From Flaveria trinervia (lineage: Eukaryota > Streptophyta > Magnoliopsida > Asterales > Asteraceae): a stretch of DNA of 64,000 nucleotides. Under the pieces are notes generated by a model. The model did not search any database. It was not told the DNA's origin and worked only from the letters and a program-made list of their open reading frames with translations. Location of the stretch: positions 8,943,103 through 9,007,102 of the forward strand of contig CM046456.1 of NCBI GenBank assembly GCA_025506515.1, read 5' to 3'. Shown piece by piece: positions 1 to 12,799 of the stretch (its first letter is position 1; each line of letters begins with the position of its first letter). The position numbers were made by a program, and so were the translations under genes.

Positions 1-637
1 TGACCGACTAAAAACCCAACCTAAGTACACTATTCTGCGAACCAGAAACTTTTAACATTTTTGCTGTTGACTTACTCCTATCATTGAATTATGCAAACTT
101 ACGTACATTGTTGCCCTTCACCCTATAGCAACCTTCTATGATTTGCTTTTACTTTGGCGTCTTGATAAAAAGAAACTCGACAAGAATATACGTATCCCCA
201 TCATGTAATAACCACTTCCCTTTGGATCTGGTTACAATAGTTCATTTCTTCCAGTGATGCAGAACATGAATGCAGAGATGATCATCCAAACACAAAACTG
301 ATTTGAACTACCAAAACTGCATAAACATTCATACCTTATGCTTAAACTATGATACATAAGTCAGTTATGTGACCGGATAACTGCCTCATTTTCTCTCTCA
401 CTTTCACAAACACTACCGACAATTTGCTTGTGTGGTTCTAACAGTGTATAACTTAAAATTGATTCCGTATTGAACACAGATACTACCAATATAAGATCTA
501 ATTTATATATTTCCAGATAAAGACTGACTTGGTTATTACAATCCCCAACTGGATTTCAAAGAGACATGAAACTGCTTACCTCTGAAAAATGTAGTCTTCG
601 CTGCTACTGCTGCTACTGCTGTTTCTTCTTCTTCTAC
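1..637. other. 3' flank of the OTU gene, no independent gene seen
   Basis: No convincing coding exon was found outside the segment at about 596-644. That segment has a good minus-strand acceptor (TTTCAG) on its upper side and a GTAAGC donor on its lower side, so the transcript may continue towards position 1 as 3' UTR with another intron. A CTG/CTA trinucleotide-rich stretch lies at 600-640. The remainder is AT-rich. Confidence 0.4.
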
Positions 638-3600
638 TTAGCTTCTGAAATCTGATATTCAAGTTATTAGAAAACATTATTATAATTCATAACCAAATAT
701 ACAACAAAAGGACAAACTAAGTATGTTAAAATGGATACCCGTGGAAGATGTTCTCATGTTCATATACAAAGGGCACCCATGTCAGGAGAACTTCCATGCA
801 AAACTACCATGTTTCCTGCTTTCTTTCCCTGTTTCTTATCTTTCTTATGCTTTCCAGACTCAACACTATTGTTGCTGAATTATTCACCATAAAAACATTA
901 CAAGTTAATATCATCAATTTTGTAATATGAATTATATAATCTCTAAAACAAAATTCTAATATTACTTTCAGCGAAATAATCATTGATTTTGTAATTTGTG
1001 AAGTCTCTATACTTTTTTCCTGAGTGGTTAAGTCTGTCAAACATTATTTGTCTATAACCGAGAGAATTCTATCATATCACTGGTTGTGTAGGTATATATT
1101 TGACATAGTTTTAAACTTTTATAATTACTTGGAAACAAACAGCTAATACGAAACAAGTACAATACGCGAAAAACAGTATTTGTCAAGGTTTGAATAAGAC
1201 AAACCAAATTTGAGGACTTGATCTAATAAAAAAAGGTTATGAAAATAATCAATAATAAGATAAAAGTATGTTGGGAATAAATATTAACCCAGTATATTAA
1301 TGTTTTATAAACAGTACATACTTTATAACTGTAGATAATCTTCCTCCCCCTGTACCACAACAAGACTTGTATTTCTTCTTTGAACCACAAGGACAAGCCT
1401 TGTTTCTGGGTATTTTCTGCAGGAACTCAATATAAAAATAAATATTTGTTTAAAGAAGAAGAGCTTTTAACTGACTTAACTACTGTGTATAATAAATAAT
1501 AATAGTAATGACAATAATAGATCATGAAACCTTTTCATCCTGCGATAAGTTGGTCTTTGTAGCTTCTCTTTCAGCATTGCTGCACTTCTGTTTGTCCTTG
1601 ATATTTTCTTCATCAGTCTTCTCATTGTTCGCCTCAAGTTGGTTGTTACTATAACCTCCTATAAAAAATAGGTAAAAATAAGAAAAGTCAACACAACAAA
1701 TTATACGTTATTTCAAGGCTTTCTTCAAGCACTTCTATCTGAAAATAATTGTTCTCAGATGGAGACAGGGTAAGACCGATATACATTTTCTCAAACAAAA
1801 AGTCTAAAAGACATACAAAAATGGTTTCATCGACGTTCAAGGGGAGCTTGACTCTCCGGTGATGCAGTAATTAATCCTTCCTCTCAATATTAAACCAAAT
1901 TCAGCATAATAAAATAATTGTCTTACTCCCGTTTATACATATTTTAAACTAACAAGTCTGATGTTTAGCAATGGCTAAATCTATCCTCGGTTACTAATAT
2001 CAAATGCTGATATGTATCCAAGGCCTAACAATTTCTTACCTTGTTATGAAATGTTTTGTAGGCATATGAACAAAAACATTTTTTGTTGTAATATGTGAGA
2101 TCATGAGGAACAGCTAACAGAGTAAAATAACACTTCTATAGTTCCATGATCGATACATGTATATTATTTGTTTGTACCACACTTAAAAACATGTTTTTGT
2201 GTTACATATATGCATATGTAGGAGCACAATCGCATCATATTAACTGACAAAGGAGGTTGCTTATGACTTAGTTCACTTCACAAATCACAAAATATGTTCA
2301 GGCATTTTTTATTTAACTTGGAAATTATATAACAGGCATAATCCAAATGCATCTCTACTTGCATTAATAAGACAGTTAAGAACAGAGAAATCTTTGCACA
2401 CAATACAAAAGAAGCAATTGCCAACTTAATCTTTAATGTCTTCTCATATTTCTACATTATTTTCTACTATTGAAAGTGAAATTTTAGAAGGGTTAACAAT
2501 ATCGCTCTATAGGGCCCAAAACATCTGACCAGCAAATGAATAAAAATACTAACCAGTCATTACCATGAGAATCATCTACCGATAAGTAACTCCATTGTTT
2601 TCAACCAAAGATTCTTCAGTTCCTTGACCTGCTATGAGAAACTCTATTGCAGCATCAACATCCCCATCAACTTGTAATAACACCTAATATTAATCACAGA
2701 CAAACTACATATAATCTCCAAAGAAACAGTAGTTCACTTGTTAAAAAAACAGCTCATCAAGTATCAAGTGAAAGCTGGCACATGAAATATAATATATAGC
2801 GTTGCACCTGTTGAATTTTTTCCTCATTTTCACATCCACTTCCAGCTTTGACAGTTCTAATTGATTCTGACTGGACAGAAGCCTTAGCAGACTTGCCATT
2901 GGCCTTAGAAACAGCAGCATTTACTTGATGGGACTTCACTGAAAGATCAGCATCGGCCTATTCAGATAACTAATGGCTATTACTCTTCTAAAGACAATTC
3001 AGTGTATCTAGCCATCAAATAGTCTCACGGCATAGCAGTATAAAGCAAAGATGGATATAATTATCAATAGCTAAAATGACAGCCAAATACCTTAATTATG
3101 ATTGGCCTGGCTGGTCCATTGCAGGGGTCTTCTTTTAACCGCACACTATTGTAGTGCTCCCAATCATGATAAGACCTGCAATCAATCTAAAAACCTAAAT
3201 CCAGGGTCACTAAAACAGCCATGTTTGAATTTTGAAGTGTTAGTAGTACTTACAAATGGACCATCCGGGCATCAAAGTCGCTAAAATTCTTTATATACCA
3301 GCGAGTTGATGACTTCTGTAATAAGATCATGGAAACCAAAATATCTAGAAATCATTATGCTGAAAAAAAATTTCTTGATCACACGTAAAATAAGGAAAAA
3401 GCAAATACGGTTTCTCAGAAAGTCGGTAAATAAATTTGGATTTGATACTCACATCATCGATTTAACTATATGTAGGTTACTATAAGTCTATAAAAGGAGT
3501 ACATTAGGATGAACATACTTGATGTATGCATATATTACTGTGAGTCACAAGTGATGCAGCCTGTAACTCCATATTTCCAGCCCATGTGCCATCTTTTTCC

Positions 3601-4717
3601 ATAGACTGGCAGTATTCATCAAATGGCACTTCATCTTCGATAAAAGGCTCAAAGCTTTCACGATTTTTCTGTAAAACAATTACTCAGTAGCTGGTTCACT
3701 GAAAGGTAGCGTAGCTGTGGTTAACATGATAGCAAATGACCAAATGTTACTAAATTTTAAGAGCTTTCATATTCTTCCAAAAAAGATACAGACAAGTCCA
3801 GATGATAGTATATATTTGAGCTATTATTTGGATCTAAACTAACTAAGCTTTTGGACAAGACAAGCACAATAATTTTATGATACCATAATATATTGCACCA
3901 CCATTTTCCGGTACTTCTCATGCACGTCTTCATCGCCCTCCAATTGATCTGCCAAAGCTCTGTGACAAATCATTACATGGTCAATCAATGGCAGAAGGCA
4001 TATACTTAAAACCTCAAAACACAAAGACACATTCTAGCAACTTCATGAGAATGATGGTTTTCCGGTTGATCACAGCTACATATATATATGTTTCTCTATA
4101 TAACTAACCATCTATCTTGTCCAAAATAGGTTCTTCTACTTTAGCACAAACCTGAAAAAGCAATTCCCATCTGCTGTAACTTCTACAATCTTCAAACCCA
4201 ATGCATCAAGCTGGGCTCGAAATTCTGATATCTCGGATTGTTTTCCATTCTTTTTAGCCTGTCAATCCAAGAGTGTGGCATATCATAGAATCAGTAGTTC
4301 ATAAACAAACATTTAATACATAATTATACAAACTACAGTTTCAACTCCGATCCTACAACAATAGCAGAACCCTAAATCCCTATTCCAATATATGAATCAA
4401 AGATAAACACCGCACTATCACAGTATTACTACTCGATCAATTAAAAAATTAATAAGTAAATCAAATACCAAAACAGAACACATATTGCCTGAAATTCCAC
4501 TACCCGATTCAAATTCAAACGTCTTATGCTACAAGCTTTCTGCTATCTTTAGAACAATCAGAATTCCAATAAAATTACGTGATAACCGAGGATAGATTAC
4601 CAAAAACCAAATCAGATCGTGCAAAAAGCAGATTACAAATATGAGCATAAGCAGTTGATGATAACTTACATTGGGGTGTTTATTTGGTTTAGACTTCTTA
4701 ATCTTTGTTTTAACCAT
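638..4717 (-). CDS. OTU-domain deubiquitinase with C-terminal SEC-C motif (OTUD3-like), 11 exons, one base missing
   Basis: Predicted cysteine protease that removes ubiquitin. Exons on the minus strand: 4717-4670, 4258-4152, 3959-3884, 3668-3519, 3315-3254, 3175-3091, 2957-2808, 2683-2564, 1658-1531, 1416-1322 and 644-638. Phases agree at every junction except within 2683-2564. The protein is about 342 aa. The OTU catalytic motif DGNC has its cysteine at about residue 49, and the partner histidine lies in WEHYNSV at about residue 155. A lysine-rich N-terminus (MVKTKIKKSKPNK) precedes the domain. A UBA-like segment (DVDAAIEFLIAGQG) follows, then a zinc-binding SEC-C motif, CPCGSKKKYKSCCG, at about 317-330. 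The exon at 2683-2564 hits TAG near 2584-2588. Adding one base there restores an open frame to a good donor at 2563/2562 and the phase needed by the next exon. The last exon (stop at 638-640) is tentative. It resembles Arabidopsis At5g67170 from memory. Family call firm; C-terminus uncertain. Confidence 0.85.
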
Positions 4718-5053
4718 TGTTATACGAGATCGTTCGTCGTTTTTGTGGAGTTAATCGATTGAAACGTTTCAGGTGAAGGAATCGATGATGCTTATTGCTG
4801 AAGAAGACGGTGTTTCTGCTCCCACACTATCATTAATGGGAGTTTGTTTCTGCATCGGTTGTATAGATTAATAGATTATGTGGCAACAATATACAGGTGG
4901 CCCATGATTGTAGAGCCCGGCCCAAATGTATTTATCAAGTGACTTGTGGGTCGTTTTTTAACTTTTTATAGTTTCGACTATGTTGTTGATCAATAACCGG
5001 TTTGGTTAATAACTAAACTGATTTCTTAATAACTAATTCGCATCTCTACTTGA
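4718..5053. other. 5' flank of the OTU gene
   Basis: Presumed 5' UTR and promoter of the minus-strand OTU gene. No gene is seen. I could not single out a convincing TATA box. The AT-rich stretch at 4955-5040 runs up to the hAT-like insertion. Confidence 0.35.
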
Positions 5054-5061
5054 TACCCTAG

Positions 5062-5623
5062 TAGAGTTGTAAACGAGTCGAGTTAGGGTGAGTTGTTGGG
5101 GCTCGACTCGCTTAAAAACCAAGCCGAGGCGGCTTAGCTCGTTTATTTAAACGAGTTCAAAATCCGAGTTTGTGATCGGCTCGTTTTTAAACGATTTGGG
5201 TCGGGCTGGTTTGTTAGCCAACTTATTTATTTATTAAAAAATATTTTTTTTATTTTTGTATGTATTTGTAAATGTATAAAAAATAAATAATATTTGTTAC
5301 ATATGTTTATCTTGATTCGTTGAAAAAATAATATAAAATTGTTATTTCAAAAACTATAATCATGTTTTTATACTTTTATAATTAGTTTATCGTTATAAAA
5401 TATCAAAAAAAACCATATATGTTAATATAGTTTAGATATTATGTCATAGTTTTGCCTTATGATTTATGTCATATATAATTTAAGCTTAAATTTAAACGAG
5501 CTAATTAGCCAGCCACGAGCTGAGCTGACCTTGGCTCGGGCTTAGCTCGTACACAAACCTTGCCAAGCCGTCAATTTCAAGCGAGATTTTTTTGAGCGAG
5601 CATGAACTCTTTGAACAGCCTCA
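5062..5623. mobile_element. Non-autonomous hAT-like element, about 560 bp, with 8-9 bp target duplication
   Basis: The segment is bracketed by the direct repeat ATACCCTAG at 5053-5061 and 5623-5631. Inside it the ends are imperfect inverted repeats: TAGAGTTGTAAACGAG on the left and TGAGGCTGTTCAAAGAG as the complement of the right end. An 8-bp reading (TACCCTAG) fits hAT transposition; a 9-bp reading would suggest Mutator-like. The outer parts are dense in GAGCTCG/CGAGTCG-type words that can pair with each other, and the centre is AT-rich. No coding capacity. Confidence 0.7.
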
Positions 5624-5631
5624 TACCCTAG

Positions 5632-6508
5632 AACCCGTGCATACGGAGTCTCATGCACCAGTATGGTTTTAGTTTTGGTTTGATTTTATACGAATAAACT
5701 TTTAATGCATTTTAAAGAAAATCCTTAAAACTTTAAACTAGTTAATCTAGTCTTTTTAGTTATTAAATCGATGATATTTTTATATTTAAATGTGTTAGAG
5801 TTATGCATTGTTATAATTTATATGATTACTAGATCTTATGTATAACTCAATGAATTAGGAATGAGCTAGTTTCTGGTCTTATGTGAAACACTTTGGCTGA
5901 TTTGGGTGATGTGGCCTCAAAATAACATGAGTAAAGGTTGCCAGTGAAATGAACAGGGTCATGAACAATGAAACTCTTGCAAAAAGAATGGGTCATAATG
6001 GATCCAGAACAGGTTAAAAATTACAGCATCCGAGAAGGAAATGGGCGACGACTTTCCTTCCTGACACAACCAGCACGAACGAACCAATCTAATTTAACGC
6101 AATATATGCCTAAAGCCAATAGGAAAAATGTTTGCTTGTTCAATATTTGCTTGTTGGAACCTTTGAATAACAATTATGTGACTTAAGTCATGTCTGCAGT
6201 GGTTTGAGTAGTTCGTGGTGAACAACTTATTGAGACCACTGGTGATTATACGACTAAGATCAAATGAAAGTAGAGATGAAGGCGAAAGATCTTGACAAAC
6301 AACTCATTGAGCATGGCTTTTGTCAATTATGATTTCAACAAAAATGTACAACATCACCTAGCATACTAAATATAAAAATTGCAAAGAACAAATGTTCTTC
6401 GTCTTACAATCTTGACAATCTTGAATTTGCATGATCAGTTGTATGCAAAAAAAACAGAAACCATTTCCGGGTAGGTATTGAACCTCAACGTATTCATTAA
6501 ATGCTATA
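5632..6508. other. Intergenic region, no gene seen
   Basis: Lies between the hAT-like insertion and the stop codon of the minus-strand gene at 6509. It must contain the 3' UTR of that gene. A 72-codon plus-strand reading frame at 5968-6186 has no recognisable domain, so I do not call it. Confidence 0.4.
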
Positions 6509-8948
6509 TCAGTCTCTATATGTGACAAATTTGGCAATTTCCGGGAGCCCAGCCTCCTTGTAACATTCAGCAATCCGTTCTAGATGTTCATCCCATGTCC
6601 CTTCAATCGACGCCAAGTCCAGCAGAAAAGCAGCTTCATCTAATGAAATCTGCATTTTTCAAAAGTTTTAGCAGCACGCAACCGAACCAGATTGAAAAAA
6701 GTAAAAATTTCTTATTTGCCCATTTTAACATCACATAGCTACATGTAGAGTTAGATGTTGCAATTATAATGAGATGTAATTGTATACTATCAAATTGCAG
6801 CAACGCCACAATGAATTTAACAATATTATCACCTGAGCAGCATCCTTCCCTTTCATCAAATCTTCTTGCTTTCCCTCATCTGAAACTTTTTCCTTTATAA
6901 ACTCAATCTGTTCATCATCCCACTCAGCTATCTTTGCAACTTCCTAAATCAAACCAACGAAAAGTCCAATCACAACTTCATTAACGATTTCAAACACCAG
7001 TTAAAACAGTTCAGAACTGGTCAATCCTAACAACCACACCTGGTATGGACAACCTAAAGTCCACCACGGTGACTTAATGCCCCTCGTGCAGCATCTTTAG
7101 CTTCTGGATTACGCCCAACCCTACAAATACCAGAAATGGCTTCATAAGCAGAAAACAAGAAATATGCAGGCCATATGATTTAAATCGAATGATTTACATA
7201 TATAATCCATCTCATCAGGACATAGATTCTCATACTTGAGCAAAATCTCTGCGTTAAACACAAAAGGTCGTCCAAATCCAGGAAAGTGGTCCTTCTTGGT
7301 ATAGAATTCTCCAGTCACCATGGCTGAAACCTTTCACCATCATGTGTAGATGATTAAAAGTAACTTAAGCATGGTCAATTTAATCTGTTTATAGGCAGGA
7401 CTAGAAGGTCAACTTACATGATCTCCTTTCTTGAAATGGTTCATCACTTTACGTTCCAAGATGTCTGGAAACAGACCAACCTGCCAGCATATATTTGGTT
7501 ACTTATAAGGGTTGATTTGTGTTGTGCTTCATCTCAAATGGTTTAAATGAAAAATAAGCTACTAACACCTCCAAAATTTTCTTTATTCAAAGATTATCAT
7601 TACTGTAATAGACTAATAATACTGTTCTTATAACCATAATTAATGGACAAAAAGGAGTTGCGGTTCAACCTGACTCGACCTGTTTCGCACAATAGTAAAA
7701 ATGATCAGTTTCAACTCAAACCCATTTTGACCACTATTCAACCCACCCATTTGCCACCTCTAGTTATAATGTTTGTACAACCCCTTCTAAGAAAGATTAA
7801 GAGACATTTTTTCAGTACCTTCTGGAGAAGGTATACATCTAAATTTGAATTGCTAGATTTTGCAAGATCTCCTTTTGTGTATAGTTTTTCACCAGCTACA
7901 CCTGAAGCTTGAAACAGTTGGTCGATCACTTCAGTAGAACCATTAGCATCTTCTTCCACTAGGATTCTGTGAATATATTGGTCTACCTGAAATTTTTCAA
8001 AAGAAACCATCCATCTTCACATGCTTGAAACATATGCTTCCAACTTTAATATGCAACTGAAAATACGCGTAAACTCACAGTCTTGGCCAAAAGCCACACT
8101 CCATAACTACGGACCTCCACCACCGGCATCTCCATCCTGTATATGAAAAACCATATAACACCAACAGAATAACCTCCACAGCAATGGGCAAAAGTGTAAA
8201 AATTTCTTTACCCTGGTGGAGCCGTTGGCCATCTCAACAATGCTGTTACAGAACCTACAAACAGTCAAACAGATCCAGACAATGAACGTTACTACTCATA
8301 TAATATTTCACTTTCTCAAGCCTTTAAAATTTAATAATCAACACAAACCCGAGTTGTTCTTGGATAGAGGAATCGCGAGGGGAATCACCCCTTGCTTCTT
8401 AGCAGGACTGATTACAGATTCACCTGTCACGAAACAGTATATTTAGATATCATGATGGTTGATTGATAATCTTAACAGGTGCAAAGTTCTATCAAGTTTT
8501 TACTTTTTACCTCTCACCTGAAGCATCTTTAGAAGATGATGCAGGTGCTCAGGAGGTTGAGCTGCAGCCACATCCTTTATAAACGAAACATGATCTACAC
8601 ATCAAAATAGGGGCAAATTATAAATTATGTTCATTCCTAAACGACTAATGCATTCCTATATCCTCCAAAACAAATGCATCATATAAACATATACAAACTT
8701 TCAATTCTCAAATCACCAGCAACGACGATGATAAACTTCGAACATTACAATAGTAAACAATAGCAAGTGAGAAAAATCGAAAAAATCACGGTACCTGAAG
8801 AAGAAGATGATGAGTAGCATCGGAATGTGGACCTCCGCGACGGAGGAATAGGGGCTGCAGAGCGGCGGCGCGTGGGGCTCCGAACACCAATCCACCGGCG
8901 GATTTCATTGTTGTTCACCGGAGGTAGAAGTTGAAACAGACTCCACAA
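6509..8948 (-). CDS. Conserved plant protein with N-terminal organelle targeting sequence, 11 exons, one base missing
   Basis: Exons on the minus strand: 8948-8795, 8594-8511, 8423-8349, 8254-8212, 8136-8079, 7986-7819, 7480-7418, 7330-7236, 7120-7040, 6943-6833 and 6649-6509, stop TGA at 6511-6509. All have GT..AG borders and matching phases. The product is about 357 aa. Residues 1-50 are rich in Arg and Ser with almost no acidic residues and end in FRCYSSSSSS, typical of a transit peptide. The mature part has well-conserved-looking blocks such as MPVVEVRSYGVWLLAKT, VDQYIHRILVEEDANG and GEFYTKKDHFPGFGRPFVF, but no catalytic motif I recognise. Exon 7120-7040 lacks one base near 7074-7075; with it, the frame continues as SPWWTLGCPYQ into the next exon. 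I cannot name the family with confidence. A chloroplast ATP-synthase biogenesis factor (PAB-like) is one untested idea. The start was chosen because only this frame joins exon 2 in phase. Confidence 0.8.
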
Positions 8949-8998
8949 CCAAGTGTTCGTTTTTATGTTGCCGCACCTGTGGATAAAAGACTAATATG

Positions 8999-9482
8999 TA
9001 GACCTGGCACAAAAAAACCAGGTACGGATCCGACCCGGTGTACCCAACCCGGACCCGGGTCCGGGTACAGATCCGACCCGGACCCGAGTCCGGGTACAAC
9101 CCGTACGTACTCGGAATAAACCAGCGGTTTCAATCCGGTTTGGGATTTTTTAAATTTTTAAAACCCGACCCTACCCGGACCCGGACCCGACCCGACTCGG
9201 TCTAAACACGAAGTGAACTTGGTATTGGACCCGATATTGGACATAAAAAAAGAAAAAAAAATAGAAAAAGTAAACTAAACCTGGTATTGGACCCGGTTTC
9301 GAACCCGACCCGGACCCGACCCGACCCTACCCGGGTATGGCGGGTAGGTTTTTCCGGCAAGTGAACCCGACCGGGGTTCGTACCTGGGTTCACCAATACT
9401 CGGGTACAAAAAAACCCGACTGGACCGAACCCGGTTTGAACCCGGTTCCGGGTCCGGTCCAAACCCGATTTATGCATGACTA
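8999..9482. mobile_element. Non-autonomous hAT-like element rich in GGGTCCGGGT words
   Basis: The ends TAGACCTGGCACAAAA (left) and TAGTCATGCATAAATC (complement of right) form an imperfect inverted repeat. They are flanked by CTAATATG (8991-8998) and TGAATATG (9483-9490), a 6-of-8 match to an 8-bp target duplication. The interior is built from permutations of GACCCGG/CCGGGTC, so the two halves can pair extensively. The reading frames in it are low-complexity artefacts. It sits only 50 bp upstream of the start codon of the gene at 6509-8948. Confidence 0.6.
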
Positions 9483-10318
9483 TGAATATGTCGAGTATCT
9501 TGGTTTGCTCAAATAACTAACATTTTTTATTGGAGCGGTAAAAAAATCAAATATCCTTTTAAAAAAATTAAAAAGTTAAAAGTTTTTTATTTTTTAATTT
9601 TTTAAAGAGGTATTTTGATATTTTTACTTTTTTAAAAAATCAAAATGTAACTTATTTATTTTTGTCAAACATGATCTATGTGTCGGTTTGTAACATGGAG
9701 TTGGGCTTTGGTGAACTAAGGCCCAAATCAGGTAAAGTTGTGTTTGGGTTAAATGGGTTCATGACCCGACCCAAAACCGACACTGGTTCATGACCCGACT
9801 CAAAACCGACACTGGTTCATGACCCGACCCAAAACCGACCCGGGTTCAACCCAGTGTTGCCAGCTCGGTTTCGAACTGGTATAACACGACACTTTCAAAC
9901 GGGGTTCCCTCATATGTTCACCAACTTGGGTTCTTCACAACTTGACATTTTCAACCCCTTATGAATTTCATTATATTATTTACAAATTACATAATATGCA
10001 CCCAGGTTTGACCCATCGGCGAAACCCGGTCTGGAATTTTTTGACCACACTCCGAACAGGGTCCAACTCGATCCGATTAAAATTCTAAACCCGGTTGTGC
10101 ACCTCCTTGGGTTCTAACTAAAATGTGTTCGAATCAATACACATGTTGATCAAATAAAATACGTGTTAAATTGAACCATTTTAGAAAATTCATCGGTATG
10201 ATTCAAGTTAAAACGGAGTAACAATAAATGTATTTGTTCCCATATCATGATTTGTGTGACATGACGGGAATTAATTACACTAAAAAGAAATTCATTACGG
10301 GATGAATTTCATATCAAT
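9483..10318. other. Intergenic region with GGTTC/GACCC-rich repeat debris
   Basis: AT-rich to about 9690. From about 9700 to 10110 it is again dense in GGGTTCAAC and ACCCGACC words, probably another element of the 8999-9482 type. Its ends are less clear (GTTGTGCACCTCC near 10100 resembles an hAT end). No gene. Confidence 0.45.
9756..9842. repeat. Three tandem copies of a 29-bp unit
   Basis: The unit begins GGTTCATGACCCGACCCAAA. Copies start at 9756, 9785 and 9814. The copies differ by only one base in the core (CCC versus CTC), and the last three bases of copy 3 differ. Confidence 0.85.
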
Positions 10319-10326
10319 GTGTGACC

Positions 10327-12791
10327 CAAGGCCGGCCCTGAGGAGGGGCGGGATGGACTCCCGTCCCGGCCCACTCGCTCAGGGGGCACAAATTTTTTTA
10401 ATTTTTTTATATATATATATAGTTATAAAAAATAATTATAAGGTATAATACAATTAAAAACTTAATCCAATTATGTTTTAAATTAAATATAATTTTTAAG
10501 CCCATTTTATTAAATCAATTACTCAATTAATAGCCCATTAATATATTTAAATATGATTGTATTTAAAACCTAAAAAATAATTTATTGAATGAATGGACTA
10601 TAAATTATAGATAGGCCACAGGCCACAAGCCACATGCCACAATTAATTTAATTCCACAAACCACAAATGTTACTAGTTCAGTGTTGCGGCTTCGAAGTTA
10701 TACTCACAACAAAACAATCAAACATAAAAAATCGAACATCAAGTATTCAAGGTTATTGTCTATTTTCCTAGCTGCCGACGAACTAAGAGCCAAAGTATGT
10801 CGTACACCGAATCGCTATTCCAAGGTTATTGACTATTTGTTTCTTTTTAGTGTTTTTTAATTTAGTTTGCTTTCTATACTAGGGTATTTTGGGTTTGTAT
10901 AATTATATAATAATGTTGTTTATGTGTTTCATTAGAATTTATATATTAGAACTTAGAATTGAATTATTGTTAGAAATTTAGAATTTAGATGTTAGAACTT
11001 AAAATTGAGTAATAATTTATTGCTATTTTCTAATTATTATTCATTTATTTATTAATATCTTAATGATTTCGAATGGATTTTTTTAGAATTCATGGCTCCC
11101 AAACAAAAATCCGGTTCTCAAAAACGTAAAATGCAAGCTCAGGTTAAAGAATTCATAAAGTCTCAAACTGGTGCCATGCGTAAATTTGTGCACCAGTTAG
11201 ATCCTTGTGTTGAAGAGCAAGAACATGTTGAAGATCAACAAGAGCATGTGGAAGTTGAACCAGAACATGTTAAAGAGAAAGAACATCCTTATGTTGAAGA
11301 GTAAAAAAATGTAGAAGAGCACGTACATGTTAAGCGTAATCCTGTTGATATATTTGATCCAAGAAGGTGGGAAGGACTTAATTCTGATGAGATTAAACTT
11401 TTGGTCGAGAAAGGTCCTACAAGAGATCCTAACATTATGTATGGTCCCTACGATTAAAATGGTAGGCGCTTTTCTAAAACTTTATACACGATAACCTTAC
11501 CAAATATGGAGAAATGTGAGAGAGACTGGCTTGTATATTTGATAGAGGTAGACAAGATGTTTTATTTCTATTGTAAAGTGTTTAGAAAAGGGGCTCCGAA
11601 AGGTAAATTAGATGGTGTAGGTTATGCAGATTGGCACCATGCTTCCACTAGAGTCAAAGAACATAAATTTTCTTTGGATAATCTCATAAATATAAATAAA
11701 TGGTTTGATATGCGTAGAAGATTGAAGTTGAACGAAACAATTGATAAAGTTTAATACGAGCTATTCAAGAAAGAAAGAGATTACTGGAAGGAAGTCCTTT
11801 TAAGAATCATTGCACTAGTGAAGTTTCTTGCTAAAGTTACAATGTAAGGATATGCATTTGGATATCGTTATTAAAGAAATAAACAGACTAATTGAGTACT
11901 TCAAGGATTATAGAAAAATTGAGAAACTGGTTTTTCTAAAGCAATTGATAAAGCTAAGGAGATTGCTAGTGAAATGGGTATCGATCCGATATTTACACAA
12001 AAACGTTTGATTCAAAGGAATAAAAGATTTGATAAGAGTTCAAGTACCCAAGAAGCTTCTTTTACCGCTGAAGAAAATTTTAAAGTCAATTATTTTTTAT
12101 ATATTGTTGATCAGGCTTGTACTTTTCTTGAGACAAGATTTAAACAAATTCAAAGAGTATGAAAAGCTATTTGGTTTTTTGTTTTCACATAAGTTGAAGA
12201 GAATTGAAGATAAAGATCTTAAGTTGTCTTGTTGTCTTCTTGAAACTGCACTCAAGTTTTGAAGATAGATCGGATATTGATGCTGATAAACTTTATATGG
12301 AGTTGAAGTTATTTAACACATCACAAACCGGTGAATTTAGCAACCCTTCTGATGTTTTGAAGCATTTAAAAGAACTTGATTATTTCCCCAATGCAAGCAT
12401 TGCATATAGAATATTGTTGACTATTCTAGTGACGGTGGCATCTGCAGAAAGGAGTTTTTCAAAGTTGAAGTTATTGAAATCTTACCTACGATCCACGATG
12501 TCCTAAGAAAGACTTAGCGGATTGGCGATGATAGCTATCGAAAGCGAAATATTAGAGACTATAAACTACGAAGATGTTATAAACCAATTTGCGATCAAGA
12601 ATGCTAGGAGAGCTTCACGAGTTATTGGTTAACTATTACCGTATGTCATTGTAATACTATGATCTTGTTATGTTTATTGCTAAAATATTTGTTTTCATTT
12701 AAAAAAATAGTTTATATAATTTAAGTGTTTAGGGCCCGGGTGCCTTTTTTCCTGCTCGTCTAGAGCATTAAAATCCTCAGGACCGGCCCTG
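10327..12791 (+). mobile_element. hAT-superfamily DNA transposon with perfect 8-bp target duplication
   Basis: The terminal inverted repeats are CAAGGCCGGCCCTGAGG on the left and CAGGGCCGGTCCTGAGG as the complement of the right end, matching at 15 of 17 positions. The exact 8-bp duplication GTGTGACC flanks the element at 10319-10326 and 12792-12799. Length is 2465 bp. It carries a broken transposase ending in the hAT dimerisation domain. It is too short for a full transposase of this ZMYM1-like type, so it appears internally deleted and non-autonomous. Confidence 0.9.
11092..12632 (+). pseudogene. Broken hAT transposase (zinc-finger MYM-type/TTF-type)
   Basis: The frame starts at 11092 (MAPKQKSGSQKRKMQ) and is interrupted by stops at about 11303 and 11456 and by several frame changes. 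Recognisable parts in order: a Glu/His-rich linker; a PVDIFDPRRWEGL block; a segment with GKLDGVGYADWHHA and RVKEHKF typical of the N-terminal zinc-finger region; then, after a large internal loss near 11830, the region leading to the hAT C-terminal dimerisation domain (VASAERSFSKLKLLKSYLRS, followed by ERLSGLAMIAIE) at about 12435-12540. The central catalytic region is mostly missing. It cannot make an active enzyme. Confidence 0.85.
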
Positions 12792-12799
12792 GTGTGACC

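Noticed and set aside
2582..2640. Alternative donor at 2628/2627 that would avoid the stop in OTU exon 8
   Set aside because: It restores phase but deletes conserved-looking coding sequence. One missing base plus the donor at 2563/2562 explains the region better.
5968..6186. 72-codon plus-strand frame
   Set aside because: No recognisable family and no splice partners.
8905..9477. Several open frames of 60-90 codons with Gly/Pro/Thr/Arg-rich products
   Set aside because: They arise from the GGGTCCGGGT word repeats of the transposable element and have no domain or splice context.
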